NCBI RefSeq assembly: GCF_000340475.1
Contig: NZ_CM001792.1
Location: forward strand, 1,820,659-1,884,658
Reading direction: 5' to 3'
Length of the DNA: 64,000 bases
From: Oceanobacillus kimchii X50
GTDB taxonomy: Bacteria > Bacillota > Bacilli > Bacillales > Amphibacillaceae
Shown: positions 51,815-62,007 of the stretch, piece by piece
How positions within the stretch are numbered: position 1 is the stretch's first letter
Layout: the number at the start of each line of letters is the position of its first letter
Made by a program: the position numbers and the translations under genes
The notes under the pieces: generated by a model
Seen by the model: only the letters and a program-made list of their open reading frames with translations
The model's database searches: none
Told to the model about the DNA's origin: nothing

Positions 51815-52798
51815 TTAGTATTCTGCGAGCTCTCGCATTGCTTTTTCTACTTTATCTGGATTAACCATAAAATACTTTTCCATCGTTGGTGCATACGGCA
51901 TAGCAGGAATATCTGGACCAGCTAATCGTTGAATTGGAGCATCTAGATCAAATAAACATGATTCAGAAATAATTGCCGCAACTTCTCCGATAATACTTCC
52001 TTCTTTATTATCCTCAGTAATTAGAAGTACTTTACCAGTTTTACTTGCAGCTTGACGAATTGCTTCTTTATCCAATGGATAAACTGTTCTAAGATCTAAA
52101 ATATGCGCTTCCATACCTTCTTCTGCTAATTTTTCAGCAGCTTGAAGTGCAAAGTGAACACAAAGTCCATACGTAATAACAGTAATATCTTCTCCTTCAC
52201 GTTTAACGTCTGCTTTTCCAATAGGAAGTACGTAATCATCTTCAGGAACTTCTTCTTTTAGCAAGCGATAAGCACGTTTATGTTCAAAAAATAGTACCGG
52301 ATCATTATCACGAATTGCTGCTTTTAAAAGTCCTTTAGCATCATATGGAGTCGATGGCATAACAATTTTTAGTCCTGGTTGATTAGCGAAAACAGCTTCT
52401 ACAGACTGAGAATGATATAGTGCACCGTGTACTCCTCCACCATAAGGTGCTCTTACTGTTAAGGGTACACTCCAATCATTATTAGAACGGTATCGTATTT
52501 TAGCCGCTTCTGAAATAATCTGATTTACCGCTGGCATAATAAAGTCAGCGAATTGCATTTCTGCGATTGGTCTTTTACCATACATCGCAGCACCAATTGC
52601 TACACCAGCGATCGCTGATTCCGCTAAAGGGGTGTCTAAAACTCGATCTTCACCAAATTCCTCAAATAACCCATCTGTTGCTTTAAAAACGCCACCTTTT
52701 TTACCAACATCTTCTCCTAAGACAAAAACATCTTTATCTCTATGCATTTCTTCTTTTATTGCGGTCGTAATTGCCTGAATATAAGACATTACTGGCAT
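51815..52798 (-). CDS. bkdAB: Branched-chain keto acid dehydrogenase E1 beta subunit
   Basis: The 327-residue subunit completes the thiamine diphosphate site of E1. Motifs: LGEDVGKKGGVFKATDGL near residue 27, DTPLAESAIAGVAIGAAMYGKRPIAEMQFADF near residue 54 (quoted in part, catalytic Glu), RAPYGGGVHGALYHSQSVEAVF near residue 113, and the C-terminal RLAGPDIPAMPYAPTMEKYF. It is 15 bp after bkdAA. Confidence 0.95.
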   Translation of the reverse strand: MPVMSYIQAITTAIKEEMHRDKDVFVLGEDVGKKGGVFKATDGLFEEFGEDRVLDTPLAESAIAGVAIGAAMYGKRPIAEMQFADFIMPAVNQIISEAAKIRYRSNNDWSVPLTVRAPYGGGVHGALYHSQSVEAVFANQPGLKIVMPSTPYDAKGLLKAAIRDNDPVLFFEHKRAYRLLKEEVPEDDYVLPIGKADVKREGEDITVITYGLCVHFALQAAEKLAEEGMEAHILDLRTVYPLDKEAIRQAASKTGKVLLITEDNKEGSIIGEVAAIISESCLFDLDAPIQRLAGPDIPAMPYAPTMEKYFMVNPDKVEKAMRELAEY

Positions 52799-52813
52799 AA
52801 CTCATCCTCCTCC

Positions 52814-53800
52814 CTACTCTTCCTCATAAACATATCTTAAAGCATCTTCTGGTTTTGCATAGGAAGCATTTTCTGCATAATCCGTTGCTTCATTAACAAT
52901 TTCATCAATACGAGCCATGATTTCTTGCTCTTTTTCATCTCTAAGTACTCCAGCCTCTTTTAAAGTAGTAGCAAATGTAATGATGGAATCTCTCTTCTTT
53001 GCTTCTTCTACCTCATTTTTTTCACGGTATGCTCGATCGTCATCATCACTTGAATGCGCTGTTAATCGGTACGTAATCGCTTCAACTAAAGTCGGACCTT
53101 CTCCATTTACCGCTCTATCTCTTGCTTCTGCAATTGCATGATATACAGCCACGGGGTCATTTCCATCCACTGTGATGCCAGGCATTCCATAAGAACTTGC
53201 CCTTTCAGATATAGTTTCACTTGCTACTTGACGGTCATAAGGTACAGAAATAGCATACTTGTTATTTTCCACCATTGTGATGACGGGAAGTTTGTGAACT
53301 CCTGCAAAGTTAAGGCCTTCATGAAAATCTCCCTGATTTGAAGATCCTTCTCCTAATGTAACAAAAGATACAAGTGATTCTTTATCCATCTTTGCCGCTA
53401 ATGCTACTCCAACAGCATGTGGTAACTGTGTTGTAACGGGTGATGAGCCAGTAAGAATTCGGTTTTTCTTTTGTCCAAAGTGGCCAGGCATTTGTCTGCC
53501 ACCTGAATTCGGATCTTCGGATTTTGCAAAAGCTGATAACATAACACCCCTTGCACTCATACCAAAAGATAATACTACTCCTAAATCACGGTAATACGGA
53601 GCAATATAATCCGAGGTACGATTTAACGCTAAGGCAGCACCCACTTGTGCAGCTTCTTGACCTTGACACGAGATAACAAAAGGAATTTTTCCAGCACGGT
53701 TTAACAGCCACATTCTCTCGTCTAATTTTCTTGCCAATAACATCATTTCATACATCTCTAGAGCAATATCATTACTTACTCCTAGTTGAGACTCAGACAT
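52814..53800 (-). CDS. bkdAA: Branched-chain keto acid dehydrogenase E1 alpha subunit
   Basis: The 328-residue subunit binds thiamine diphosphate and decarboxylates branched 2-oxo acids from Leu, Ile and Val. The cofactor motif begins LGEGSSNQGDFHEGLNF near residue 147 and ends MVENNKYAIS (GEG in place of the more common GDG). The phosphorylation-loop equivalent YRLTAHSSDDDDRAYR near residue 245 is typical. It follows lpdV after 18 bp. Confidence 0.95.
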   Translation of the reverse strand: MSESQLGVSNDIALEMYEMMLLARKLDERMWLLNRAGKIPFVISCQGQEAAQVGAALALNRTSDYIAPYYRDLGVVLSFGMSARGVMLSAFAKSEDPNSGGRQMPGHFGQKKNRILTGSSPVTTQLPHAVGVALAAKMDKESLVSFVTLGEGSSNQGDFHEGLNFAGVHKLPVITMVENNKYAISVPYDRQVASETISERASSYGMPGITVDGNDPVAVYHAIAEARDRAVNGEGPTLVEAITYRLTAHSSDDDDRAYREKNEVEEAKKRDSIITFATTLKEAGVLRDEKEQEIMARIDEIVNEATDYAENASYAKPEDALRYVYEEE

Positions 53801-53818
53801 CGCATGTCCCTCCTTAAA

Positions 53819-55240
53819 TTAACCATGAATTTGATTTCCTTCTACTGCAAGTGCAGCTTCACCAATTACTTCTGACAACGTTGGATGTGGGTGTATGCTC
53901 TCACCAATTTCCCAAGGAGTAGCATCTAAAAATTTAGCAAGACCTGCTTCAGCAATCATATCTGTAACATGTGGTCCTATCATATGAACTCCCAATAAAT
54001 CATTTGTCTTTCTATCTGAAATGATTTTTACAAACCCTTCGCTTTCTCCGTGAACTAATGCCTTACCAACTGCTTTAAATGGAAATTTGCCCACTTTTAC
54101 TTCATAGTCATTCTCTTTTGCCTGCGCTTCTGTTAAACCAATACTTGCTGCTTCAGGACTCGAATAAACACATGAAGGAATTGATGTGATATCCATTTTA
54201 TCAACAGTATGCCCTGCCATATGTTCTACAGCTTTTAATCCTTCATGAGATGCAACATGCGCTAACTGAAGACCACCAATTACATCACCAATCGCATAGA
54301 TATGTGACTCCTTCGTTTGGTAAAACTCATTTGTCATTATCAAATTCTTCTCCGTTACAATGTCCGTATTCTCAAGGCCAATATTCTCTATATTTCCTTT
54401 TCTTCCTACAGACATAAGGACTTTATCTGCTTGGTAAGCTTGGGTTTCTCCATTAACATCTACCTGTAATGAAACTCCCTTATCTTTCTTTACAGAATCC
54501 GCCTTTACATTCGCATTTGTAATAATTTTTATCCCTTTTTTGGTTAATAATTTGCTCATTTCCTTAGAAATTTCGGTATCTTCTGTAGAGAGTATTCTAT
54601 CTTGATATTCCAGAATAGTAACATCTACTCCAAAATCGTTTAACATGGATGCCCACTCAATACCAATAACTCCACCACCAATGATTAACATAGAATGAGG
54701 AAGTGTCTCTAAAGTTAATGCATCATCCGAACTTAATATTTGGTTGTGGTCAAATTCAAGACCTGATAAGTGATTAGGTCTTGATCCCGTTGCAATCAGA
54801 ACATTTTTCGGTAAAAGCATATCGTTTTCTTTACCATCACTATATTCAACTGAAATCGTTCCAGGCATTGGTGAAAATATACTTGGACCTAGTATTCTTC
54901 CAAAGCCTTGATAAACATCAATTTTACCCTTTTTCATTAAACTTTGGACGCCTTGATGTAATTGATCAATAATCTTCTGTTTGCGTTGTTGAACTTTTGT
55001 AAAATCCAGACTTGGCTTTTCTACTTGGACCCCAAATTCATCTGCATGAAGTGTTTGTTGGTATACTTCAGCACTTCGAAGTAATGCTTTTGAGGGAATA
55101 CATCCACGATGTAGACAAGTTCCCCCTAATTCAGCTTTTTCAACAATTGCAACTTTCATTTTTAATTGTGAAGCTCGAATGGCAGCAACATAACCACCAG
55201 TTCCTCCACCAATAATTACTAAATCGTACTCCGTTGCCAT
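53819..55240 (-). CDS. lpdV: Dihydrolipoamide dehydrogenase (E3) of the BCKDH complex
   Basis: The 473-residue flavoprotein reoxidises the lipoyl groups of E2. FAD motif IIGGGTGGYVAAIRA (residues 9-23), redox-active disulfide GGTCLHRGCIPSKA (Cys42, Cys47), NAD motif IIGGGVIGIEWASML near residue 185, and the C-terminal HPHPTLSEVIGEAAL with the catalytic His are all present. It is within bkd, so it is LpdV rather than the pyruvate dehydrogenase E3. Confidence 0.96.
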   Translation of the reverse strand: MATEYDLVIIGGGTGGYVAAIRASQLKMKVAIVEKAELGGTCLHRGCIPSKALLRSAEVYQQTLHADEFGVQVEKPSLDFTKVQQRKQKIIDQLHQGVQSLMKKGKIDVYQGFGRILGPSIFSPMPGTISVEYSDGKENDMLLPKNVLIATGSRPNHLSGLEFDHNQILSSDDALTLETLPHSMLIIGGGVIGIEWASMLNDFGVDVTILEYQDRILSTEDTEISKEMSKLLTKKGIKIITNANVKADSVKKDKGVSLQVDVNGETQAYQADKVLMSVGRKGNIENIGLENTDIVTEKNLIMTNEFYQTKESHIYAIGDVIGGLQLAHVASHEGLKAVEHMAGHTVDKMDITSIPSCVYSSPEAASIGLTEAQAKENDYEVKVGKFPFKAVGKALVHGESEGFVKIISDRKTNDLLGVHMIGPHVTDMIAEAGLAKFLDATPWEIGESIHPHPTLSEVIGEAALAVEGNQIHG

Positions 55241-55255
55241 TAATGTCCCTCCTTT

Positions 55256-56332
55256 TTACGGGTAGGTCTTCACGGGGACTTCTCCTCGAATTACTTGAAG
55301 AACTCCTTCATTCATAGCCTCCAATTCATTATTACCTGGAAAAACCATAATATCTGCAATCCAATTAATTCTTGTAATGACTTCTTTCATTACAAAATCA
55401 TCTTCTTCTACATTCCCCGTGAAAACTATGCCATCTATTTCTCCATTTAAAACTGTACTCATTGAACCTATTTCTTTTGCAATTTGATATGCTAATGCTT
55501 GCATAACTTCTATTGTCCAAGGATCTTCTTTTAATAAATTTAATTCTATAACCTTAGGATCCTCGGTGTGAAGATATGCTTTTAAGCCAGCTTGTTTTAT
55601 TAATTTCTGTTCCCAATCCTCGATCTGATCAGATTTTCCTATCCCATATTGTAAAATCCTTCCAATAGGAATACCTCCACAACGATCAATAGTAAAAGGT
55701 CCTTCCCCTTCTAATCCATTAGTAACATCAATTATTTTCCCGTTTCTATGTGCGCCAATCGTAATGCCTCGTGCAATATGAATTACAATGAGATTCAGCT
55801 CATTATACGTTTTTCCTAGACGTTTGGAAGCTAACCTTCCTGCTTGTCTATGGTTCAAAGCATGAAATATACTTTTCCTTTCAATTTCAGGAATTCCCGA
55901 TATACGGGCTATTGGCTGCATTTCATCGACAACAGGGGGATCAACGATATATGCTGGAATGTTTAATCCTTTAGCAATACTATCCGCTATAACTGCACCT
56001 AAATTAGAGACATGCTCTCCAAAAGCAGCTGTTTTTAAATCATAAAGCATTTTTTCATTTATAGCATATGTTCCACCCGTTATAGGTTGGAGTAAACCAC
56101 CTCTTCCACAAACGGCACTAAATTTTGATATGTTTATACCATCAAGATCTAATTGATGCAAAAGAGTATGTTTTCGATGAGAAACTTGGTCCATTATTCT
56201 AGTAAATTTATTTAGCTCTTCTTCACTGTGATGAATTGTTTGCTCATACAGAAGCCTTTCGTTTTCAAACACGCCGATAGTTGTTGCGTATAATTCTGGC
56301 TGAATCACCAATATTCTTCTATTTGTTTGCAC
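55256..56332 (-). CDS. buk: Butyrate kinase
   Basis: The 358-residue ASKHA-fold kinase makes branched acyl phosphates or short acids from acyl phosphate and ADP. Motifs: ILVIQPELYATTIGVFENE at the start, AVCGRGGLLQPITGGTYAIN near residue 93, IHIARGITIGAHRNGKIIDVTNG near residue 205, and EIDGIVFTGNVEEDDF near residue 297. The start is a GTG with GGAGG seven bases before it. It normally works with phosphotransbutyrylase (ptb), which is not in this operon. Confidence 0.94.
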   Translation of the reverse strand: MQTNRRILVIQPELYATTIGVFENERLLYEQTIHHSEEELNKFTRIMDQVSHRKHTLLHQLDLDGINISKFSAVCGRGGLLQPITGGTYAINEKMLYDLKTAAFGEHVSNLGAVIADSIAKGLNIPAYIVDPPVVDEMQPIARISGIPEIERKSIFHALNHRQAGRLASKRLGKTYNELNLIVIHIARGITIGAHRNGKIIDVTNGLEGEGPFTIDRCGGIPIGRILQYGIGKSDQIEDWEQKLIKQAGLKAYLHTEDPKVIELNLLKEDPWTIEVMQALAYQIAKEIGSMSTVLNGEIDGIVFTGNVEEDDFVMKEVITRINWIADIMVFPGNNELEAMNEGVLQVIRGEVPVKTYP

Positions 56333-56359
56333 GAGACAACCTCCAACGACTTGTCTTTC

Positions 56360-57454
56360 TTAATTAAATTTCAATATATGTTTTTCGTTTAGTAGAAACT
56401 GACTTCTAGAGTTACGTACTGATTGAATGCGTTCTTCTGCCATTCGATCTGCTGCAACATGTGTAGGTATGTTATCTCTTTTTGAAATCTCAAACACCTT
56501 TTTTACATTGTCATAAACCATTTCTACTTTTTTCATTGCTCTTTCCCTGTTATAACCTACCAATTCATCAGCAACATTAATAACTCCACCCGCATTAATA
56601 ACATAATCTGGTGCATAAACAATTCCTCGTTCATGTAACATATCACCATGTTTTGTTGTCATTAATTGGTTGTTAGCAGATCCTGCTACGGCTTTTGCTT
56701 TTAACTTGTCTAATGTCTCATCGTTAATTGTAGCTCCTAGTGCACACGGAGCATAAATATCGCACTCTACTCCATAAATCTCATCTGGGTCTACAGCCCT
56801 TGCACCAAAATCATCTACTGCTCGTTTTACAGACTCTTTATTAATATCCGTTACAATTAAGTCTGCACCTTCTTTATGTAAAAAATCACATAGGTGATAT
56901 GCTACATTTCCAACACCTTGAACTGCCACAGATTTACCTTCAAGTGACTCAGTTCCGAAAGCCTCTTTGGCAGTCGCTTTCATGCCATGATATAAACCTA
57001 GCGCTGTAATTGGAGATGGATTGCCGGATGCACCTGAATAAGAAGAAGTACCCGTTACAAAATCTGTTTCTAAATGAATGAGGTCCATATCTATTTCTGT
57101 AGTCCCAACATCTTCCGCAGTAATATAACGACCATTTAAACCTTGGATGTATCTACCAAATGCACGAAACATTTCGGGGTTTTTATCTTTCTTTGGATCA
57201 CCAATAATTACTGTTTTTCCACCACCGAGATTTAATCCAGCAGCAGCATTTTTATATGTCATTCCTTTTGCCAGTCGCAGGGCGTCTACAATTGCATCTT
57301 CTTCTGTTTTGTATGTCCACATTCTCGTTCCACCTAACGCTGGACCTAGTGTTGTATCATGTATAGCAATTATCGCTTTTAAACCTGAGTTTTTATCTTG
57401 GCAAAAAAGTAATTGTTCATAGTCATATTTTTGTAAGCTTGTAAAGATTTCCAT
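56360..57454 (-). CDS. bcd: Branched-chain amino acid (leucine) dehydrogenase
   Basis: The 364-residue NAD enzyme deaminates leucine, isoleucine and valine to the 2-oxo acids used by the bkd complex. The catalytic Lys is in [12 protein letters not shown] near residue 80, preceded by [20 protein letters not shown]. The Rossmann motif [16 protein letters not shown] is near residue 175. The frame opens at 57502, but the ATG at 57454 has AGGAGG six or seven bases upstream. It is the first gene of the operon, directly behind the sigma-54 promoter. Confidence 0.95.
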   Translation of the reverse strand: MEIFTSLQKYDYEQLLFCQDKNSGLKAIIAIHDTTLGPALGGTRMWTYKTEEDAIVDALRLAKGMTYKNAAAGLNLGGGKTVIIGDPKKDKNPEMFRAFGRYIQGLNGRYITAEDVGTTEIDMDLIHLETDFVTGTSSYSGASGNPSPITALGLYHGMKATAKEAFGTESLEGKSVAVQGVGNVAYHLCDFLHKEGADLIVTDINKESVKRAVDDFGARAVDPDEIYGVECDIYAPCALGATINDETLDKLKAKAVAGSANNQLMTTKHGDMLHERGIVYAPDYVINAGGVINVADELVGYNRERAMKKVEMVYDNVKKVFEISKRDNIPTHVAADRMAEERIQSVRNSRSQFLLNEKHILKFN

Positions 57455-57533
57455 TATTAATCCTCCTAAAAGTGAATTCACAGTGCGATTAAATCGGTAC
57501 ACTTAGTCTACATCACTCCTTTCAATAGTAACT

Positions 57534-57550
57534 AGCAAATTGTATGCCAA
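57534..57550 (-). promoter_or_regulatory. Sigma-54 (SigL) promoter of the bkd operon
   Basis: On the minus strand TTGGCATACAATTTGCTA carries the -24 GG and -12 GC with exactly ten bases between them, matching the consensus TGGCAC-N5-TTGCA. It lies about 80 bp before the bcd start and just downstream of the gene for the sigma-54 activator BkdR. Confidence 0.9.
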
Positions 57551-57606
57551 CTAAAATATCAAGTATATATGGATGTAAAACAATATAAATACGCAAGAAA
57601 TTTCAC

Positions 57607-57626
57607 TCCTGCAATTTTTTGCAGGA
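57607..57626. promoter_or_regulatory. Palindrome: candidate BkdR activator site
   Basis: TCCTGCAA and TTGCAGGA form an 8-bp perfect inverted repeat with a 4-nt spacer, centred roughly 90 bp before the expected bkd start site. The T run lies on the wrong side for it to be a good terminator of bkdR. A role as the enhancer-type binding site of BkdR is inferred from its position. Confidence 0.5.
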
Positions 57627-57630
57627 AAAA

Positions 57631-59682
57631 TTATTCAAGATTGTACTTATCCAACTTATAATATAAGTTACGCACTGAAATTTGTAATTCTTTTGCTGTT
57701 TTCGTTTTATTTTTATTGCATCGTTGAAACACCATATTAATATACTGTTTTTCATAAATATCCAATGCATCTTGTAACTTCACTATATCCCCTTCTGCTG
57801 TTACATTTACAAATGCATCTTCCTGTTTATTAGAAATGGTATTAGGTAAATGCTCCACATCAAGTACTTTTTCTGTATTATCCATAAATATCATCGCTCT
57901 ACTGACTACATTTTCTAATTCTCGCACATTGCCAGGCCAATGATACTTCATTAATTGTTCAGTAGCTTTCATTGATATTCTCTCGACATCTCTTCCGTAT
58001 TCATTATTCATTTTATAAATGATATGTTGTATAAGCTCAGGTAAATCTGATATTCGTTCTTTTATTGCAGGTACGGTTATTGGCAGCTTATTTATTCGAT
58101 AATATAAATCTTCTCGAAACGATCGATTCATAATCGCTTTTTCTAGATTTACATTCGTTGCTGCTATAACTCGTACATCTATAGAAATAGGAGTAGATCC
58201 ACCTACACGAACTACCTCTTTCTCTTGAAGTACACGAAGTAATTTGGCTTGCATGGTTAATGACAATTCACCTATTTCATCTAGGAAAATACTTCCGCCA
58301 TTCGCCTCCTCAAAGAATCCTTTTTTTCCACCAGTTTTTGCACCTGTAAAAGCTCCTTCCTCATACCCAAATAACTCACTTTCTAATAGGGATTCGGATA
58401 GTGCAGCACAATTTACTCGAATAAATTTATTATGCTTACGATCACTTTCATTATGAATCGCATGAGCAAACAATTCTTTTCCAGTGCCTGATTCTCCACG
58501 AAGTAATACAATAGCCGGTGTTTTCGCACCTACTTTTGCTTGTTCCAGTGCTAGCTTCATTTCCGAAGAGGTTCCAATTATATCGTCAAATGTATATCTA
58601 GCTTCTAAATTACGGATAATTTGCCGAGCACGCTTTAATTCTTTTGTTAATAATTGTATTTCTGATACATCATGTAAAACCCCAACACTACCCTTAATTT
58701 TCCCCTGTACGATTATAGGTGCAACATTAACGATAACTTCTTTGTTATGAGGACCGACTTTCATATGTACACCTCTAACTGCTCGCCGAGTTTCTAATAC
58801 TTTCAAGTGCATACTTTCTCCTTCAGCGATATCTACAGTAGCCGGTTTTCCAATAACATCCTCTTCCGCTAATCCGGTAATTCGAGTATAAGCAGGATTA
58901 ATGATTAAACCATTTCCCTTTTCATCTACTACACTAATTGCCTCATCCGAGGATTTTATAATTGCTTCAAGCATCGTTTTGATCTCATTTAAATCTGTAT
59001 TTTCTTCAGCAAGCTTAACAACTTCTGTAATATCTTTAAATACTGCAAAAGCACCTACTAAGTCACCAGTTTTACTAATAATTGGGATTCGAGTAGATAT
59101 TACTTTCTTTCCATTATCTAATATTGTTTTTTGATTTAATTCTCTTCTTTGAGATTTCAATACATTTGGTAACCTGCTCGAAGGTAACAGATCAAAAATA
59201 TGCTTTCCTTTATAATCAGACTCATTTTTATTTAGAATCCGCTCTGCTCGTTTGTTTAATAGTTCTACCTTTTCATTTTTATCAATGACAATCATTCCAT
59301 CATGAATATGATTTAAGATAAGCTCCAATCTATTGGCTTGTGATTTTACTTTCTCAACAAGGTATTCTTTCTCATAAAGTAATTCAGATATTATATTAGC
59401 CACTGCCCCCGGAACTACTACGGTCTTTCTCGGTCGTACATCAATTATTTCATCTAATACCTCTTCAACACCCGTAGCTTCTAATACAATATCAATTTCT
59501 TCAAAAATCCAATCCTTCCAATTAGCACTTACTGGAATACCTGCATTTTTTGCCAGTTGTATAGCTGGAGCATTTAAGTCTGAATCTACAACTGCTTTTA
59601 TGCTCATTCGACTCGTTGCCTGCAGTAAATTGAATAATGCAGTACCACCTTTACCTCCACCAACAATTAATACTTGTTTCAT
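57631..59682 (-). CDS. bkdR: Sigma-54-dependent activator BkdR
   Basis: The 683-residue regulator has an N-terminal nucleotide-binding-like segment ([17 protein letters not shown]), two PAS domains ([14 protein letters not shown] near residue 120; [17 protein letters not shown] near residue 237), a central AAA+ domain with Walker [17 protein letters not shown], the sigma-54 contact loop GAFTGAK, and Walker [11 protein letters not shown], and a C-terminal Fis-type helix-turn-helix ([17 protein letters not shown]). Two ATGs are close together; the one at 59682 has GGTGGAGA in front. In B. subtilis BkdR activates bkd transcription by SigL in response to Ile and Val. Confidence 0.95.
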   Translation of the reverse strand: MKQVLIVGGGKGGTALFNLLQATSRMSIKAVVDSDLNAPAIQLAKNAGIPVSANWKDWIFEEIDIVLEATGVEEVLDEIIDVRPRKTVVVPGAVANIISELLYEKEYLVEKVKSQANRLELILNHIHDGMIVIDKNEKVELLNKRAERILNKNESDYKGKHIFDLLPSSRLPNVLKSQRRELNQKTILDNGKKVISTRIPIISKTGDLVGAFAVFKDITEVVKLAEENTDLNEIKTMLEAIIKSSDEAISVVDEKGNGLIINPAYTRITGLAEEDVIGKPATVDIAEGESMHLKVLETRRAVRGVHMKVGPHNKEVIVNVAPIIVQGKIKGSVGVLHDVSEIQLLTKELKRARQIIRNLEARYTFDDIIGTSSEMKLALEQAKVGAKTPAIVLLRGESGTGKELFAHAIHNESDRKHNKFIRVNCAALSESLLESELFGYEEGAFTGAKTGGKKGFFEEANGGSIFLDEIGELSLTMQAKLLRVLQEKEVVRVGGSTPISIDVRVIAATNVNLEKAIMNRSFREDLYYRINKLPITVPAIKERISDLPELIQHIIYKMNNEYGRDVERISMKATEQLMKYHWPGNVRELENVVSRAMIFMDNTEKVLDVEHLPNTISNKQEDAFVNVTAEGDIVKLQDALDIYEKQYINMVFQRCNKNKTKTAKELQISVRNLYYKLDKYNLE

Positions 59683-59820
59683 CATCTCTCCACCTTGCAT
59701 TATTTTGCATATCTACATCTTATGATATTCTGCATTTATTAGCAAACTGTTATTTTTTCTATTTTCTCTAGAATTTGATATACTTACGGTGAATATGTAT
59801 TTACATAAAGGAGTTAACCG

Positions 59821-60069
59821 ATGCAACGTCTACTAGCTATTATTGTTATATTTATTCCTGGTATTATCGCAGCAATTGGCATAAAACTAATGCGTGATAC
59901 GTTGTTTGATGATTTCTATGCAATTTTTTTCTATGGTAGTATTCAATTTATAGTCGGACTTATCCTATTTATATTAGGAGTAGCATTCTTAGGTGGATTC
60001 ATTATTTATCGAGATAGGAAAAAGCAAAAACGACAACAGCAGTATATTGACACAAAAGAAGACGGATAA
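59821..60069 (+). CDS. yqzF: DUF2627 small membrane protein (YqzF)
   Basis: The 82-residue protein has two membrane segments (LLAIIVIFIPGIIAAIGIKLM; FFYGSIQFIVGLILFILGVAFLGGFIIYR) and a basic, Gln-rich tail. This is the DUF2627 pattern of YqzF, found beside bkdR in Bacillus. It has AAAGGAG before the ATG, is divergent from bkdR, and ends in its own terminator. The function is unknown. Confidence 0.85.
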   Translation: MQRLLAIIVIFIPGIIAAIGIKLMRDTLFDDFYAIFFYGSIQFIVGLILFILGVAFLGGFIIYRDRKKQKRQQQYIDTKEDG

Positions 60070-60083
60070 TTTCCGTCTTTTTT
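60059..60083 (+). terminator. Terminator of yqzF
   Basis: An 8-bp stem (AAGACGGA and complement) is followed by a T tract. The yqzF stop codon lies in the loop. Confidence 0.88.
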
Positions 60084-60158
60084 CATTAAAATTACTTTAA
60101 TCTTCCATAAAATATGTTATATTAATAAAATAAATTCGATACAGGGGGATCATTACAA

Positions 60159-61541
60159 ATGAAAGTAGCAAAGTTTGGAGGAAGCTCAGTAGCAAATGCA
60201 GAACAAATTCAGAAAGTAGCAAATATTATCAAGGCGGATCCCTCCAGAAAAGTTGTTGTTGTATCCGCACCAGGTAAAAGATTTAAAGAGGATGTCAAAA
60301 TTACTGATCTATTAATACAGTTTGCTTCAAGCTATCAACGAAACCAAGTCGAGCAAAGTGAGAAGACGTTAACAATTATATTAGAGCGTTTCAAAGAAAT
60401 AGTAGAAGATTTAAACTTACACTCCAGTATACTTGATGACATTAAACAAACAATTAAGGAAGATTTAGACAAGAAATTAACTCCAGATCAACTAATGGAT
60501 GCAATTAAAGCGATTGGTGAAGATAGCTCTGCAAAAATAGTAAGTGCGTACCTTCAACATATAGGTATCGAAGCTACATATATGAACCCGAAGGATGCAG
60601 GTATATTTGTTAGCAATGAACCTGGCCATGCACAATTACTCCCTGAAAGTTTTCCGATTATTAAAAAACTACGTGATATTAAAAAAGTAGTTGTCGTTCC
60701 AGGATTCTTTGGATATGCAGAAAATGGAGAGCTCGTTACATTTTCTCGAGGTGGTTCGGACATTACTGGCTCTATCTTAGCTGCAGGAACAAAAGCATCT
60801 CTATATGAAAATTTTACTGATGTTGATTCTGTATATGCGGTTAATCCAACAATAGTAAATAATCCTAAGGAAATTAATGTGTTAACATATAAAGAAATGC
60901 GTGAATTATCATATGCTGGCTTTTCCGTTTTCCATGATGAAGCACTAATTCCTGCTTTTCGTGAACAAATTCCCGTTTGTATCAAAAACACCAATAATCC
61001 TAATGCCCCTGGAACAATGATCGTATCAGAGCGTGATGCGAGAGACAATTGTGTGGTAGGAATTGCGAGTGATGTTGGATTTTGCAGTCTTTATGTGAGT
61101 AAATTCCTTATGAACAGAGAGGTCGGGTTTGGTCGTAAACTACTCAATATTTTTGAAGATGAAGGCATTTCATTTGAACACGCTCCATCAGGAATAGATG
61201 ATATGTCTGTTATATTTAGAGACCACAAATTTACTCCAGAAAAAGAACGTGTAGTGATTGACCGTATTAAAAATGAACTACATGTTGATACAGTTAGTAT
61301 TCATCGAGACTTAGCTGTTATTATGGTAGTGGGTGAAGGTCTTGTAAATACGATTGGAGTCGCTGCCAGAGCTACTTCATCATTCTCTAAAGCAGGAGTA
61401 AATATTGAAATGATTAATCAAGGTTCCTCAGAAGTATCAATGATGTTTGGAATTCATGCCGAAGATATTGACAAAGCTATTCAATCACTATATCATGAGT
61501 TTTTTGAAGTGAGCCAAAAGATAGAAAACATCACTGTTTAA
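60159..61541 (+). CDS. Aspartate kinase (class III type)
   Basis: The 460-residue enzyme phosphorylates L-aspartate, the first step to lysine, diaminopimelate, methionine and threonine. Motifs: KVAKFGGSSVANA at the start, VVSAPGKRFKEDVKITDLL near residue 37, the catalytic VTFSRGGSDITGSILAAG near residue 198, ENFTDVDSVYAVNP near residue 220. Two ACT domains follow, the second with AARATSSFSKAGVNIEMINQGSSEVSMMFGI (quoted in part). It resembles the monofunctional threonine-pathway enzyme YclM/ThrD of B. subtilis rather than DapG or LysC. It is not in the bkd-spo0A neighbourhood of B. subtilis, so it is a local insertion or rearrangement. Confidence 0.92.
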   Translation: MKVAKFGGSSVANAEQIQKVANIIKADPSRKVVVVSAPGKRFKEDVKITDLLIQFASSYQRNQVEQSEKTLTIILERFKEIVEDLNLHSSILDDIKQTIKEDLDKKLTPDQLMDAIKAIGEDSSAKIVSAYLQHIGIEATYMNPKDAGIFVSNEPGHAQLLPESFPIIKKLRDIKKVVVVPGFFGYAENGELVTFSRGGSDITGSILAAGTKASLYENFTDVDSVYAVNPTIVNNPKEINVLTYKEMRELSYAGFSVFHDEALIPAFREQIPVCIKNTNNPNAPGTMIVSERDARDNCVVGIASDVGFCSLYVSKFLMNREVGFGRKLLNIFEDEGISFEHAPSGIDDMSVIFRDHKFTPEKERVVIDRIKNELHVDTVSIHRDLAVIMVVGEGLVNTIGVAARATSSFSKAGVNIEMINQGSSEVSMMFGIHAEDIDKAIQSLYHEFFEVSQKIENITV

Positions 61542-61558
61542 TGCAGTGGTGTTTTTTT
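61527..61558 (+). terminator. Terminator of the aspartate kinase gene
   Basis: A 10-bp stem (AACATCACTG and CAGTGGTGTT, one wobble pair) is followed by seven T. The stop codon is in the loop. Confidence 0.9.
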
Positions 61559-61693
61559 ATTTGTTGCACCATTTTTAATAGGGTAAGTAAGCAATAAAGT
61601 GATACAGCATCTACGGGAATAATTCACCTTTTAGGTACCGTATTCTCGTCAATGCTTTTCTCCATTCCAAAATGATTAAAAGGAGGTTGTAGA

Positions 61694-61967
61694 GTGAGTA
61701 ATTGAAAGTACAAATGACACACGCTCTTTATCAATGCCTTTAGTAATGATAATCGGCTGTGTAATCGTTACAATAATTGAACTTATTTTTGATATAAACT
61801 TTCATACCCCCTCACTTCCGATCTTTAATTGGTTATTTATTAGGAGTTATTGGTTATGTAGTAAGCTTATGCAAAGCACAGAAAAAATTAACAAAACAAA
61901 ACGTCCCTCTCCATCAGATGTCAATCTAATTAAGAAGAACGTCTTATCTTTTCTTTTTCGTACATAG
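61694..61967 (+). pseudogene. Decayed small membrane-protein gene (candidate)
   Basis: AAAAGGAGG precedes a GTG at 61694, but that frame stops after three codons. Neighbouring frames each carry part of a plausible protein: MTHALYQCL, then LVMIIGCVIVTIIELIFDINFH, then SLIGYLLGVIGYVVSLCKAQKKL in another frame. Joined, they would make a protein of two membrane segments with a basic tail, so two frameshifts are likely. The longest intact frame (61734-61967) has no ribosome-binding site. I do not recognise the family. The rest of the gap 61542-62007 shows no gene. Confidence 0.45.
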
Positions 61968-62007
61968 TTTATCGCCCTATTGTGCGTATGTACAACATAC
62001 AAACGAC

